Part shown: positions 37,471-49,400 of the stretch, piece after piece
How the letters are laid out: each line of letters begins with the position of its first letter
Numbering within the stretch: position 1 is the stretch's first letter
Origin: Harmothoe impar
Taxonomy: Eukaryota > Annelida > Polychaeta > Phyllodocida > Polynoidae
NCBI GenBank assembly: GCA_947462335.1
Contig: OX381720.1
Coordinates: 42,515,152-42,579,151 of the forward strand
Direction of reading: 5' to 3'
Length of the DNA: 64,000 nt
The notes under the pieces: model-generated
What the model saw: the letters and a program-made list of their open reading frames with translations, nothing else
Database searches by the model: none
Told to the model about the DNA's origin: nothing
Program-made: the position numbers and the translations under genes

Positions 37471-39967
37471 TGTTCTCGGCTTAACTGTTAAATGAAGTGT
37501 GGTTGTAATTAGAGGTCCTTGGTGTTATTTCAAAATGGCATTTCCATTTTGAATAGGATATAAGTTGGAAAGGTCGCGTCATTGTATTTTTTCAGGAATT
37601 TTGTTTTTGTGGATGTGCAGATATCTCAATTAAAAGCACCGTGCACACAACAATTAAAGGTGCTGGTGCACCTAAGTCGCTAGTGCTGCTCACATTGACA
37701 CCCCCTCTTGTGGGTGATTCAGATACTAAGGTTATGATTGGTTACACAATGTTAGCTCAATGTCCAGGCAGAAGATGAAAGGTATCTACAATTATTCTGC
37801 TCAGCAGGGGCCACAGCAGGTGGTTTCTGCCCCCCCAAATCCATGTGAGCAGCTCATACCTCCTGCTGTGAGGAGGTGTCATAAGGAGTGGGAGGGTTAC
37901 ATCTACAAAGAGATGGACAGATTACAATGTGTATATGTTATGTAATGTTATGATTTAACACATATAGCCTACAAAACAGCCAAGATATGGTGGAGTGGAC
38001 AGGAGACAACCCTGGAGGAAGGGGAAAGTCTGGACCAGACCTGGAGGAGTTTGGTCTCTTGATTATATAATGCCTGCTAGTGGCCACGCCATTAGAAGCA
38101 GTAGGGACTGGGTGCACCAGCCGCTTTAAACTGTAGGTTTTCTTAAATGTCGGGTCTGGAATATGACCTTCAGAGTGGATTATAAGGTAAAATCACACTA
38201 TAATTAAATTCATCAGCGATCAACGTTTTGCAATAGAATGGTTAAATGTAACGATGAAATATTTGCATCAGAAAAGTCATTAAATTACAACCATTGCGGA
38301 AAAGTGATGGGAAGAGCCGATAATTAGCGGAAGGAATGGGTGAACTAAATGGTCCTTTCTCGCAAATCAAAAGGGGAACACAACAATGTGTTTTCCTGTC
38401 TTCAACACGGAAATCCATGAATTAATGGAAGGACTGAAGGTTATTTATGAAGAAATGGAGTAATCATCTTGTTTTCGTTCTCATTTCTTAAACATGGCAG
38501 GAACCGTGGGCCCAATTAAACTTCTTTATGTGGCAACAATTAACAGTTGGTCAGTTAGGTTCACCGGTAAGAAGTCGGCACTGACCAAAAGTAACATGCC
38601 AAAGACCATGGGATAATTAGGAACAAAGGCACTTACTACATTCACACGCTGCTACACTTAGGTTAACAGCTTTTTATCGGAAGCCATTTCCCAGGCATCC
38701 AACTCTTTTAGAATGATTTGTTGCCAAAGGGGTAGGGACCCCCATAGTGAATGCGGGCTGATGAGCCAACTATGACACACTACATACTATGTTTAGATCA
38801 CAATAAATATACATTGCATATATATAGAAATACTTATCCCATTAATTTCAATACTTCCCTGGGATACTTCAGACATTAAGAAGAGCAATATTCAGTGCTA
38901 CGCCATACCATACATGAGGGACCATTCTATATCTACCAATAACTCACATAGAGCTTAGTTTATGCATGCTTTTAAACAACTGTCCCAATTGTTATTGATG
39001 AATTTGAAATTTGCTCAGAATAAGAGAAAGCATGTTCCATATCAGATTCATATAGATTGCCCTTAGCGTCAATTCCACTATTAATTGCTGACAAGCCTAT
39101 TCTTCTTCCTTATGCTTTCGGTCCCTTGTCAAAGCAATTCCTTCCTATTCAATAGTTTCCCATTAGGTAGGGATGTTCTATAGTACAGCCCGCTATAGTA
39201 CAGCCTCAGCCCTCAGACAGCTGACGGGGATGTAGAGATACCACGGCACACTGGGCTACACAGCCACAACTTGGAGTTAGTTCATTTAGATAACCCTATA
39301 TTGCTGAGATAACCACACTAATCCCTTATCCCACCAGAAACCCAATAACTGCCAACTGGCATTTACCTTCATCAACATCACTTGTATAGGACTACATTTA
39401 TGTAACCAATGCCATAATATCCTCTAATTCCATTTAGAATTTCGCTGCTACATCGTTAACACAACTGGTACTGTATTATATCAATATCGTGTCTTGTCCC
39501 CAGACTGACCCAGACAGTTATGACATGAGCAGACTGCCCTTACCATAACTATGACATAATGCTCCATATACTAGTAACTGACCTACACCAATGATAATTT
39601 CATCACCTACCTCAGCTAAGGTAATCCTGGCCTTGTGTGCTCTCTAAGACGTCCGCGCTGCTGATTATCACCTCTCCGGGGGGACGTGTGCAAGGCTGTG
39701 TAGAAGCTGAGAAGCACGTTCCACTTTAAGGACCCTGCTGGAACCGCTCGTCTATTGCTCGGTGTGTAGGAAAGCTGTATACAACAGCTGAATGAGCTGC
39801 TCCCGTTGTGTTCTACAGAATAAGGTATACTGTATATACACGAGTTGCTGCTGTGGCGGGGTACAGTGTTGTGGCTGTAGGTGAGCTGCTCAGAGCTGAC
39901 TGAGTAAGTGACTGCAGACTCTAGCTGTGGCGGAATCACACTGCTGCCAGCAAATGCTCATACTCAC

Positions 39968-40386
39968 TCGTCAGGAGGGGAGTGTGCCTGAGGGCGGGCC
40001 CTGCTGCTGCTGCTGCTGATACTACTATTGCCACTGCTACTACCGCTGCCGGTGGTGCTGGTGCTGCTGGTGCTGCTGATGCTGCTGATGCTGCTGGTGC
40101 TGCTAATCCTGCTGCTGCCGTGTAGCAGGGGTCTGGGTGCAGATGGAGTCGATGCTGGTGTATTTTGAAAATTGAGACCATGGGGCCGGGCCTTGGCCCT
40201 TGTAGTGCAGCAAGGGTAGATAATATTATGGACGGGTCCACTTCTAGGGACCTGCAGGGGTGGGAGGTTGGAATATGTAATTAGAGCAGCAGGAGGGTTG
40301 GTGACGTCACGTCGGTTCTGTGTGCCATTCATGCGGGATATCGTGGGTGGCATATCGTAGCGTGAGTGCTCCAATATTAATATCAT
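39968..40386 (-). CDS. Candidate 5' coding exon of the same gene, Ser-rich
   Basis: A minus-strand frame open from an ATG at 40384-40386 ends at a very good donor (GACGA then GTGAGTATG, GT at 39967-39966), leaving phase 2. That is exactly what the 21541 exon needs (GA plus G makes Glu, then FLYKGN). The 419+80+236+240 nt sum to 975, i.e. 324 residues and a stop. Residues 1-85 are unremarkable (another ATG at residue 19, MNGTQNRRD). Residues about 95-130 are nearly all Ser/Thr/Gly from a triplet repeat. A second strong acceptor inside the frame (ACCTCCCACCCCTGCAG, exon from 40251) would give a shorter exon. Caution: the joining intron would be about 18.4 kb, further exons may lie in it, and the low-complexity frame could be chance. 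Confidence 0.35.
39998..40125 (-). repeat. Imperfect AGC/ACC triplet repeat
   Basis: About 128 bp of AGC, ACC and ATC triplets on the minus strand. In the candidate exon frame this reads as a Ser/Thr/Gly tract; in a second frame as poly-Ala. Such tracts occur in real proteins but also make frames open by chance, which lowers confidence in the exon. Confidence 0.85.
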
Positions 40387-41500
40387 TCAATCATTTTACA
40401 GACGTGGGTAGATCTCAAACACCATTAGCTCTATTTTGTGTTATATAAACTTCCTTGTCTAAATGGGGGCCGGCATGTCTTTACATTGATCTACAATAAA
40501 TAGACAGCAGTATACCAGACACGAAACACACATTCATTATATTATGCTGATATGATTCATCACCAACATGGCGTGTTGAGGCCATACAAAATTAAATACG
40601 GTTCCTATTTTTCTTTCCAATTTCTCATGACCCACTGTTTAGCGCATTGTGCCTCTTTATAAGATACACGGAATTGAGTTGTAAATTGAGCATGAATGTC
40701 CAAACAGAACTCGCAAGTGTCCTGACCACAACGCACACTTCCAATGGAGGAATGGCGTGGTCCGGCCAAAGAACCCCCCATAGAAAAGTAGGCCAAACCC
40801 AGAACTGGGCGGGAAGCAAGACAGATCTGAATGGAAGATCCATTCTGTGTACATAGTGTTCTTTAGTTATAGTGAGAAGATCTCCGTATTCAGTTTAGGC
40901 TCTGATTGGTGAGCTGCCACTATCATCCATCTGCTCAGTGTTTTCCTTTAAGTGAGTATATCCGATGTGTGGAACAACAAATATATTTCTCTAATAATGA
41001 GTCATAATGTTCACATATGACATACTCAACTTTTTATCTTTTCCATTCCCACTCATTCCCTCTGATTTTGCTCAAATTTGATTCTATTGCTCCATATGTG
41101 GTCATTTTGAAAATACATCAGAAAAGCCCATAGTTGGACCCCATGTTAAGTGCTATTTACAGGGATGCCCATGTATAGACAAGGCATGTCTGGGTAAACC
41201 GTTTGATCACATTTGAGAAACGATTGAGTCATATATCGATTCTTTGTTGCTATGGTTACCATACATGTTCCAATATCAAATTTCACAGTCTATCATGGTA
41301 AAGATGATTATGCTTCCCAGTGAACAATAACCGTTTTTTAACGTTCTGAAACGTTTCAATGTGTAACGTTATTTTACGTTTTATTTAAAACGTATTTTTA
41401 CGTTCTTACATGGTTAACCTTAAAACGTTTATACTCGAACCAGCTACACCTAGACAACAGGCTCCTGACGACCCTATACTGAACCTGTATTATCATATTA

Positions 41501-41612
41501 GGGACCTTTATCAAACTCGACGTAGCTAATTTAACGCAGACGTATCCTATGCCTTCAGCACTGCTACGTCTGCGTTTTATGAGCTTTTATGTGGTTGCTA
41601 AAGGTCGATCCC
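41501..41612. mobile_element. GGGACCTTTAGCAA foldback MITE, copy A
   Basis: The ends GGGACCTTTATCAA and TTGCTAAAGGTCGATCCC are inverted and the inner arms AACGCAGACGTA / TACGTCTGCGTT pair, so nearly the whole 112 bp can fold on itself. TA flanks both sides. Confidence 0.7.
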
Positions 41613-42022
41613 TAATAAGACACCATGGAGCTCCGTGGCCTAAAGGATATGGCCAGGCACTATTGATCAGTAGGTAGCCAAGTCCAAGAAATATAAGCAC
41701 CCTTTTATTTTATTTTATTTTAGAAATCAGTGATTAACCTGAAGGGCTAGATACCTGATGTAGCTCCGTGGTCCCATGGCAATGTCAAATTACTTTCAAA
41801 CAGTAGGTTATGTGTTTGTTTCGCAAAGAGATATGATTTTATATTTTGGAAATATCTTCTGTATATATAGGGTTTGTATTAAATACCAGGCTCCAGGTGA
41901 CCTGACTTTTGACAAATTCAGATATAAAAATTGTCTAAAAAAGGACTTTGTGATATCAGGCGGGGGGGGGGGGGGGGGGCTCTGAACCTCCAGTATGTGC
42001 TCTATGCCATGTAACATAAGGC

Positions 42023-42104
42023 GTCTTCTGTAGCCTAATGGTCAGAGCAATGGTCTTCAAATGGCATGGTTTATCTATGCCTGGGTTCGAATCCCACTAG
42101 GACC
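42023..42104 (+). repeat. tRNA-like Pol III sequence 1
   Basis: It has an A box (TAGCCTAATGG, 42031-42041) and a B box (GGTTCGAATCC, 42084-42094) at tRNA-like spacing. The T stem pairs in 4 of 5 positions and the acceptor stem only in part, so this is a tRNA fossil or SINE head rather than a working tRNA. It sits between two copies of a foldback MITE. Confidence 0.5.
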
Positions 42105-42132
42105 AGGGTTTTAACGAGGAATGAACCTATTA

Positions 42133-42241
42133 GGGACCTTTAGCAACCATGTAAAAGCTCATTAAACGCAGACGTATCCTCTGCTTTCAGCACTGCTACG
42201 TCTGCGTTTTATACACTTTTACGTGGTTTGCTAAAGGTCCC
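42133..42241. mobile_element. GGGACCTTTAGCAA foldback MITE, copy B
   Basis: The ends GGGACCTTTAGCAA and TTTGCTAAAGGTCCC are inverted and the arms AAACGCAGACGTA / TACGTCTGCGTTT pair. 109 bp, TA on both sides. The best-preserved copy. Confidence 0.75.
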
Positions 42242-42509
42242 TACTTATACTCCGCTCAGGTATTGATTGGTCTTATTGTTCCTACTGTAGGTTTATTTCC
42301 ATATTTCTCTTTTGGTCCCCTGAGCGGAGGTTTTGTAGGTGCTGTCCGGAGGTTTTTGTAATTAATTTCGTTTTGAAAAACCAGGGACTGTCAAGTGATT
42401 CGAAACCACATGGATGGGACCTATGTGTGCCTAGACCTGTCGGCCACAGCGTCTGTACATAGCATGTGAGGTGTGGAAGATCTCTATATTTATACTATGT
42501 ATGATTCCC

Positions 42510-42511
<2 letters not shown>

Positions 42512-42581
<70 letters not shown>
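42512..42581. repeat. (TA)n microsatellite
   Basis: About 70 bp of TATA within the AACGTT-armed region. The Tyr/Ile frame over it is an artefact. Confidence 0.95.
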
Positions 42582-42585
<4 letters not shown>

Positions 42586-42640
42586 TGTTGTTACTATCAA
42601 TAAAACAAACCATTGAACACAGTACAAGTTAGGTTACTAT

Positions 42641-42727
42641 GGACCTTTAGCAAACCTGACGTAGCCATTTAACCCAGCACTGCTACGTCTGCATTTTATG
42701 AGTTTTTTCCTAGTTGCTAAAGGTCCC
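42641..42727. mobile_element. GGGACCTTTAGCAA foldback MITE, copy C
   Basis: The same family; the left inner arm has lost about 20 bp. The right end GTTGCTAAAGGTCCC is intact and followed by TACTTA, as in copy B. Confidence 0.7.
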
Positions 42728-42760
42728 TACTTAGTCTACGTTGACTTTGGCATGGGCACT

Positions 42761-42835
42761 TTCTCTATGGCGTAGTGGTAGTGTTCTGACCTAGCAGTCA
42801 ATAGTCTAGGGGTTCGAACCCCTGTACAGTCTCAT
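42761..42835 (+). repeat. tRNA-like Pol III sequence 2
   Basis: It has an A box (TGGCGTAGTGG, 42768-42778) and a B box (GGTTCGAACCC, 42811-42821), with a short T run (CTTTT) just after. The T arm pairs (GGGGTTCGAACCCC) but the acceptor stem does not close. A tRNA-derived SINE head or decayed tRNA is likely. It directly follows the third copy of the foldback MITE. Confidence 0.5.
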
Positions 42836-43839
42836 TCTTTTCCATCACAACGTTATGTGCATTATAAAGTTATATTAGATTTTTTTTCAATACAATAATG
42901 GTGAGCTAATCTCATTTACCTAAAGATAATACACATTTTATGATTTAGAAGTTTAATTGGTGCCCTGGGGATTTAGTTTAGGTCTATTCAAACCCCAAAA
43001 AAAGTAATATAACGTTGTCATAACGTTATACATCATAACGTTTTTATATAACGTTAATATAACGTTATTTTGAGTCAACGTTTTAACGTCAGATAACGTC
43101 ATATTTCCGTCGTTCTATAACGTTTACCAAACCTTCAGAAAACGTTATTGTAACGTCAGATAACGTTTTTTTGTTACAACTTGAAAAGGAGAGAGAAAAT
43201 GGTTTATGTACATCCATTAACATGCAAGATCTTGAATCTGGAATCTGGAAGCCATCTATAGTTTCAATGGGTTTCAATAGAATTCCGCATCGTTTTTTTC
43301 CAGCCGGTTCATCTTTGACCAAATATAGTCATGTTGTCAACCTACCGTACACCTTTGTATGCACACATCCCAATCATAGTGATCTACAGTAGGGCTTCGA
43401 TGCAGAGGTTAATTGTAGCATATATAATAACCCCCTTCAAATGCTGCGTATTAATACCTAGACATTTGATGTACGTGGGGACGAACTTAGTAGTCAATAG
43501 ACGCCGCCCATTCTGTGAGTAGTCTTGAATTGCCACTTCTGGCGTAATCTTAATCCGTTTTTGCCTCTTCTGGCGTAATCTTAATCAGTTTCCAGGTGAT
43601 ACCTATCCTCTAGATGGCACCACTGTAATTTTGTAACATTGCTGCATATATCGGGGCTCTGCAGCAGGTTCGTCCCTTGTTGCACGTTGCACGGGGATAC
43701 ATTTGCTGTCTGTGACCTTCCAACGTATGATGATACAATTGGAAAGGCTTCTCTACAGTCCGGTTTGGTTGAGAAACTGACAAAGTCTTATATAAAGTGT
43801 CTGTTGCCATGATTAAAATGATGCCACAAGGTCAAGATT

Positions 43840-44112
43840 TCAAATTATATTACGCTTGTCTTCATCAATTAAGACCATGAATTCTTGCTGGCCATTACTT
43901 GAAAAAAAAAAAGCATTCTCAATGACAATTTGGTCCCCTGGCAATCTTGAGCTCTCGCGAGATGTAGGCGGTTGTGTTTTTAGAAAAATGGGTGCAGTAT
44001 CCAACCAGTGCCTGAGTAGCAAATACAATACATCTACAAATACAACACTGCTGTTTGGATCGTGGAAATAGGCGTCTCTTTCTATATGCGTCGGGCACAA
44101 ATCATGTGACAT
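43840..44112 (-). other. Open frame of 90 codons, unproven
   Basis: The frame contains SSVVFVDVLYLLLRHWLDTA and GDQIVIENAFFF and has normal protein-like composition, but no homologue is recognised and no good splice sites bound it (only a weak GTAATA near its end). On the other strand a good donor (GACAG then GTAAGTAAT) lies at about 44247. Listed as a weak exon candidate only. Confidence 0.15.
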
Positions 44113-44672
44113 GTACCGGTTATTACCGGCAGGGGGCGGCTGAGGGTGGAGACAAGTCTTAATTCAAGGCAGAGACAGGAGAAAAACACCACAGTTAACA
44201 CGTTAGAAGAGACTCCTGATGGCAGGTGTCAGTAGGTCTGTGGACAGGTAAGTAATAGGTAACAGGGCTAACCCCAGGGACAACCCCCTGAACCATTGCC
44301 TTCAGCCTTAAGCCCCTTACACCAGTATACAATTAGGAGCATACTCCCTTGGGGCTGGGTCCTCAACCACCTCAGACACAACATGGCACCTAAATACCCC
44401 TGCTTCATCCTATACACAGAGCACAAGGTGATGTTTAGGGTCAGGAACCTCAGGTGGTGATCACAGGTCGCGCCTCCAGGGCAGCTCCAGGTTCTGACGT
44501 CATTAGGCCCCCACCTGTGTGCCTTAAGGATCCAGGCCCCAGGACGGCTCAGGTGCAGGAGGAGAGGTGTCCTCAGGTGGTGGACAAACAGGGAGTCAGG
44601 TTGCTGGTACGACTTCTCATCATAAATCCTTATGCAGCTGAATACTTCATCAAAGTCCAGAATTCATCATAG

Positions 44673-45520
44673 ACCAAGGTGTCTGTAATTATATATAATT
44701 GCTCTATGTAACCACTGTATGACGCCCTAGCATTTCTGTCTGCACCTATATGATAGTGTCCAGTGATTACACATGTGATAATACCTTATATAAATCCCTA
44801 TCTCAGATCTCTAGATAAACAAAGGGTGTCGACAACCAACTGTTCATTCTGCATATAATTAGATCTGCCTTTCACCAATCACAATCTATTACTAGGATAC
44901 CTTCACACACATGCAGACAAATGTAGTAATTTAGTTATATTTGGTTTAAGGGTTAGCTCAACTCCATTCAATTAAAATCCTATAATATCCCCGATAAGAC
45001 TTACATTCAATACATGATGCTGCAAGGAATGTGATTGTATGTTATGAAGTTTCATGGAATGGTTGGCTCTAAATAGCGATTTACTATGCACTTACTATCT
45101 AGATAACAACGTTAACATAGGCTTATTGTTGTGACGTATATAGCTGTCAAACCAGTTGCCAAGGCTAACAAATATATTCCATAATGATCAGAGCAGATTA
45201 AGCGGAGCAGATGTTCATGGTTCAAATAGAAGGTGTGTGGCTTTTACTAGCTGGTATTAATGTGCAACATATTGAACTAGATTGTATGGAGCGATATCCA
45301 TGCTTTAATTGATACCAGAAAGGTAGTTAAGGTTTTATCCAGCTAAACTGATATATGAAAGATATATTTATACATGTATAGCCTCTGTATACATAATATT
45401 TGCCCCTTTTATATCAGGTACCTGGGAACTATCAAACATCAGTAGAAATGGCCACGCATGCATGTAATGGCTTATTCAATTGATGATGTTTCAGGGAAAC
45501 ATCAATAGCAGTGACATGCA
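44673..45520. other. Gene-free AT-rich stretch
   Basis: Nothing recognised: no splice-supported frame, RNA or clear repeat before the inverted repeat at 45522. Confidence 0.4.
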
Positions 45521-45544
45521 GTGTATATCCTTAGCACAACCATA

Positions 45545-45735
45545 GCGTACTGATGTGGGGTGTAAAAACGGCCCTCCAAACGCCAGTGCTTTATGCCAAG
45601 GGCCCCCCAGAACGTACTGATGTGGGGTGTAAAAATGGCCCTCCAAATGCCAGTGCTTTATGCCAAGGGCCCCCCAGAACGTACTGATGTGGGGTGTAAA
45701 AAGGGCCCTCCAAAAGCCAGGGATAAGGATTGATG
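45545..45735 (+). repeat. Tandem unit ACGTACTGATGTGGGGTG, left arm
   Basis: Three units of about 70 bp (ACGTACTGATGTGGGGTGTA, then GGCCCTCCAAACGCCAGTGC). The same unit appears in inverse orientation at 51513-51665. Confidence 0.85.
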
Positions 45736-46198
45736 ATAGCCCCAAACGCCAGTGCCTTTCACATATTTCAATCCTTTCAATGCAATATATAAGGCCTATG
45801 TTATATTAGATTGTTACTATTTCTTTTATAGTGTAAATGTATGATAAAAGGACCTATGGCTACTGCCTTCATATACTTCATTACTCAATGCTTGATTAGA
45901 AGTAATTAACCTTGAAAATCGATAACATCCTAATTTTGCAATATTTGACATAACATGGTAAATATAGTAGTAAATCTTGGAATGATGTAATGGCCCAATT
46001 CGAATTATTTTGAGTTTTCAGTATGGTTGAATGCTTCTAGTTTAGTATTATCTAACGATTTCATCAGTAATATCATTTGATATCATGAATTTCATGCTAA
46101 TTAGCATTTTTTCCCAATACACATTAGCAGGACTTGGCACTTCTGCCTGTGATATGCATGAGATAGTATTAAAACGTTTTGATACGTATTTTATACTA

Positions 46199-46450
46199 CA
46201 TCTTGGAAGTAAAACGTTTTAAAACGTTATGGCAGTAGGGAATATACTGTACTCTTATAGTACATCTTGGAAGTAAAACGTTTTAAAACGTTATGGCAGT
46301 AGGGAATATACTGTACTCTTATAGTACATCATGGAAGTAAAACGTTTTAAAACGTTATGGCAGTAGGGAATATACTGTAATCTTATAGTACATCTTGGAA
46401 GTAAAACGTTTTAGAACGCTATGGCAGGAGGGTATATACAGTGATCCTAT
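46199..46450 (+). repeat. 64-bp AACGTTTTAAAACGTT tandem repeat
   Basis: Four units begin with CATCTTGGAAGTAAAACG (or CATCATGG) at 46199, 46263, 46327 and 46391. Each holds the palindrome AACGTTTTAAAACGTT; the last copy has changes in it. Confidence 0.9.
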
Positions 46451-49400
46451 GTGATGTTATCTAGCGTCATTTGACGTTATCTAGCACCATGTGACATTAT
46501 CTTGTACCAAGTGACGTTATCTAGAACCATGTGATGTTATCTAGCACCATGTGACGTTATCTAGTACCATGTAATGTTATCTAGTACCATGTAATGTTAT
46601 CTTGTACCATGTGACATTATCTAGCACCACATTCTGCCGATCTCGGTCCTGCCGATCCCTGTCCTGCCGATCTCGGTCCTGCCGATCTCAGTCCTGCCGA
46701 TCTCGGTCCTGCCGATCTCGGTCCTGCCGATCTAGGTCCTGCCAATCTCCGTCCTGCTGATCTTGGTCCTGCCAATCTCCGTCCTGAGAATAGATTGGTA
46801 TCTATTTGATTATATTGCTACATGTTAGATTCTATTGGTACTAATGGTATGTTCAGAATTCTATTGGTACCTTTTAGGTCCAAATGGTACCTCTTACAAT
46901 CCTCTTACAGTTCTGACAATCTCCCATCTGAGGATCTCCATTCTGAGAATCTCCATTCTGACGATCTCCATTCTGAGAATCTCCATTCTGACAATCTCAG
47001 TTCTGACGATCTTCGTTCTTCTGATCTCCATTCTTCTGATCTCCATAGGTACCAATAGAATCAAATAGATACCAATAGAATCCCCTTAATTTAAATTGGG
47101 TACCCATTGGATGCTATCAATACCATAGAGTACCAAGAGAATAGATTGGTATCTATTGGATTATATTGCGACATATTGGATTATATTGGTACTAATGGGC
47201 TTCTATTGATATGTACAGAATTCTATTGGTACTTTTTAGGTCCAAATGGTACCTCCGTTTTGCAAACGATCTACATTTTGACAATCTCCATTCTGACGGT
47301 CTCAGTTCTGACGATCTTTGTTCTGACCATCTCCAAGGAGGTACAAATAGAATTCCATAATTTTCAATAGAATCCCATTGGATCAGTTACTGTTTGGGTT
47401 CTATTAGTACCTATTGAATTCTATTGATACTTTTTGGATTTTATTGGTACCAATATCTATTGAATTATATTGGTACATATTGGATTCTACAACTTCAGGA
47501 TTCTAAGTACTTGTATTACCGTGAAACCTTGCAATTAGACCATTATTAAGTATGTTATTTAGCACCATGTGACGTTATCTAATACCATGTGACGTTATCT
47601 TGTACCAAGTGACGTTATCTAGTACCCAGTGATGTTATATAGAACCATGTGACGTTATCTAGCACCTTGTGACGCTATCTAATACCATGTGACGTTATCT
47701 TGTACCAAGTGACGTTATCTAGTACCATGTAATGTTATCCTGTACCATGTGACATAATCTAGCACCACATTCTGCCGATCTCGGTCCTGCCGATCTCAGT
47801 CCTGCCGATCTCGGTCCTGCCGATCTCGGTCCTGCCGATATCGGTCCTGCCGATCTCGGTCCTGCCGATCTCGGTCCTGCCGATCTCGGTCCTGCCAATC
47901 TCGGTCCCGCCCTGAAATCCCCTTAATTTAAATCGGGTACCCAGTGGATGCTATCGATAGTTTTGAGTACCAAGAGATTAGATTGGTATCTATTGGGTGA
48001 TATTGCTACATTTTGGATTCTATTGGTACTAATGGCACCTCTGTACTGCAGACGATCTCCGTTCTGCAGACAATCTCCATTCTGAGGATCTCCCATCTGA
48101 GGATCTCCATTCTGACAATCTCCATTCTGACAATCTCAGTTCTGCTGATCTTCGTTCTTCTGATCTCCATTCTTCTGATCTCCATAGGCACCAATAGAAT
48201 CAAATAGATACCAATAGAATCTCCTTAATTTAAATTGGGTACCCATTGGATGCTATCAATACCATAGAGTACCAAGAGAATAGATTGGTATCTATTGGAT
48301 TATAATGCGACATATTGGATTCTATTGGTACTAATGGGCTTCTATTGATATGTACAGAATTCTATTGGTACCTTTTAGGTCCAAATGGTACCTCCGTTTT
48401 GCAGACGATCTCCATTTTGACAATCTCCATTCTGACGATCTCAGTTCTGACGATCTTCGTTCTGAAGATCTCCAATGAGGTACCAATAGAATCCCATAGT
48501 TTTCAATAGAATCCCATTGGATCAGTTACCCTTTGGGTTCTATTAGTACCTATTGGATTCTATTGATACTTTTTGGATTTTATTGGTACCAATATCTATT
48601 GAATTATATTGGTACATATTGGATTCTATAACTTCAGGATTCAACTGGTATTACCGTCAAACCTTGATATTAGACCATTATTAAGTATATTATTTAGTAC
48701 CATATGATGTTATCTAGTACCATATGACATTATCTAGCACCATGTGACGTTATCTAGCACCATGTGACGTTATCTAGCACCATGTGATATTATCTTGTAC
48801 CAAGTGACGTTATCTAGTACCCAGTGATGTTATCTAGCACCTTGTGACGCTATCTAATACCATGTGACGTTATCTTGTACCAAGTGACGTTATCTAGTGC
48901 CATGTAATGTTATCTAGTACCATTTGACATTATCTAGCACCACATTCTGCCGATCTCGGTCCTGCCGATCTCAGTCCTGCCGATCTCGGTCCTGCCGATC
49001 TCAGTCCTGTCGATCTCGGTCCTGCCGATCTCGGTCCTGCAGATCTCGGTCCTGCCGATCTCGGTCCAGCCGATCTCGGTCCCTCCCTGAAATCCCCTTA
49101 ATTTAAATCGGGTACCCAGTGGATGCTATCTATAGTTTTGAGTACCAAGAGAATAGATTGGTATCTATTGGACTATATTGCTACATGTTGGATTCTATTG
49201 GTACTAATGGGCTTCTATTGGTACGTACAGAATTCTATTGGTACCTTTTAGGTCCAAATGGTACCTCTGTTCTACAGACGATCTACATTCTGCAGACAAT
49301 CTCCATTCTGAGGATCTCCATTCTGATGATCTCCATTCTGACAGTCTCCATTCTGACGATCTCAGTTCTGACGATCTTCATTCTGACGATCTCCATTCTT

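Larger units (their letters stand above)
21542..39967 (-). other. Probable long intron or regulatory interval
   Basis: No convincing coding exon was seen in about 18.4 kb. It holds separate repeats (entries below), two isolated sequences with no recognised frame, and most copies of the GAGCWGCTC palindrome. Consensus cAMP-response-type sites TGACGTCA lie at 22876-22883 and 27247-27254. A cluster of GAAGCCAY words is at 24.57-26.11 kb. Treat the intron assignment as conditional on the 40-kb exon. Confidence 0.3.
41315..43178. mobile_element. AACGTT-rich element enclosing MITEs and tRNA-like sequences
   Basis: The left end TCCCAGTGAACAATAACCG, followed by AACGTTCTGAAACGTTTC, faces a right end ATAACGTTTTTTTGTTACAA. 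Both AACGTT-rich arms (41335-41430, 43010-43170) resemble the complete small element at 60241-60368. Between them lie three foldback MITE copies, two tRNA-like sequences and (TA)n. Whether the arms belong to one 1.86-kb element or two is unsettled. Confidence 0.35.
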
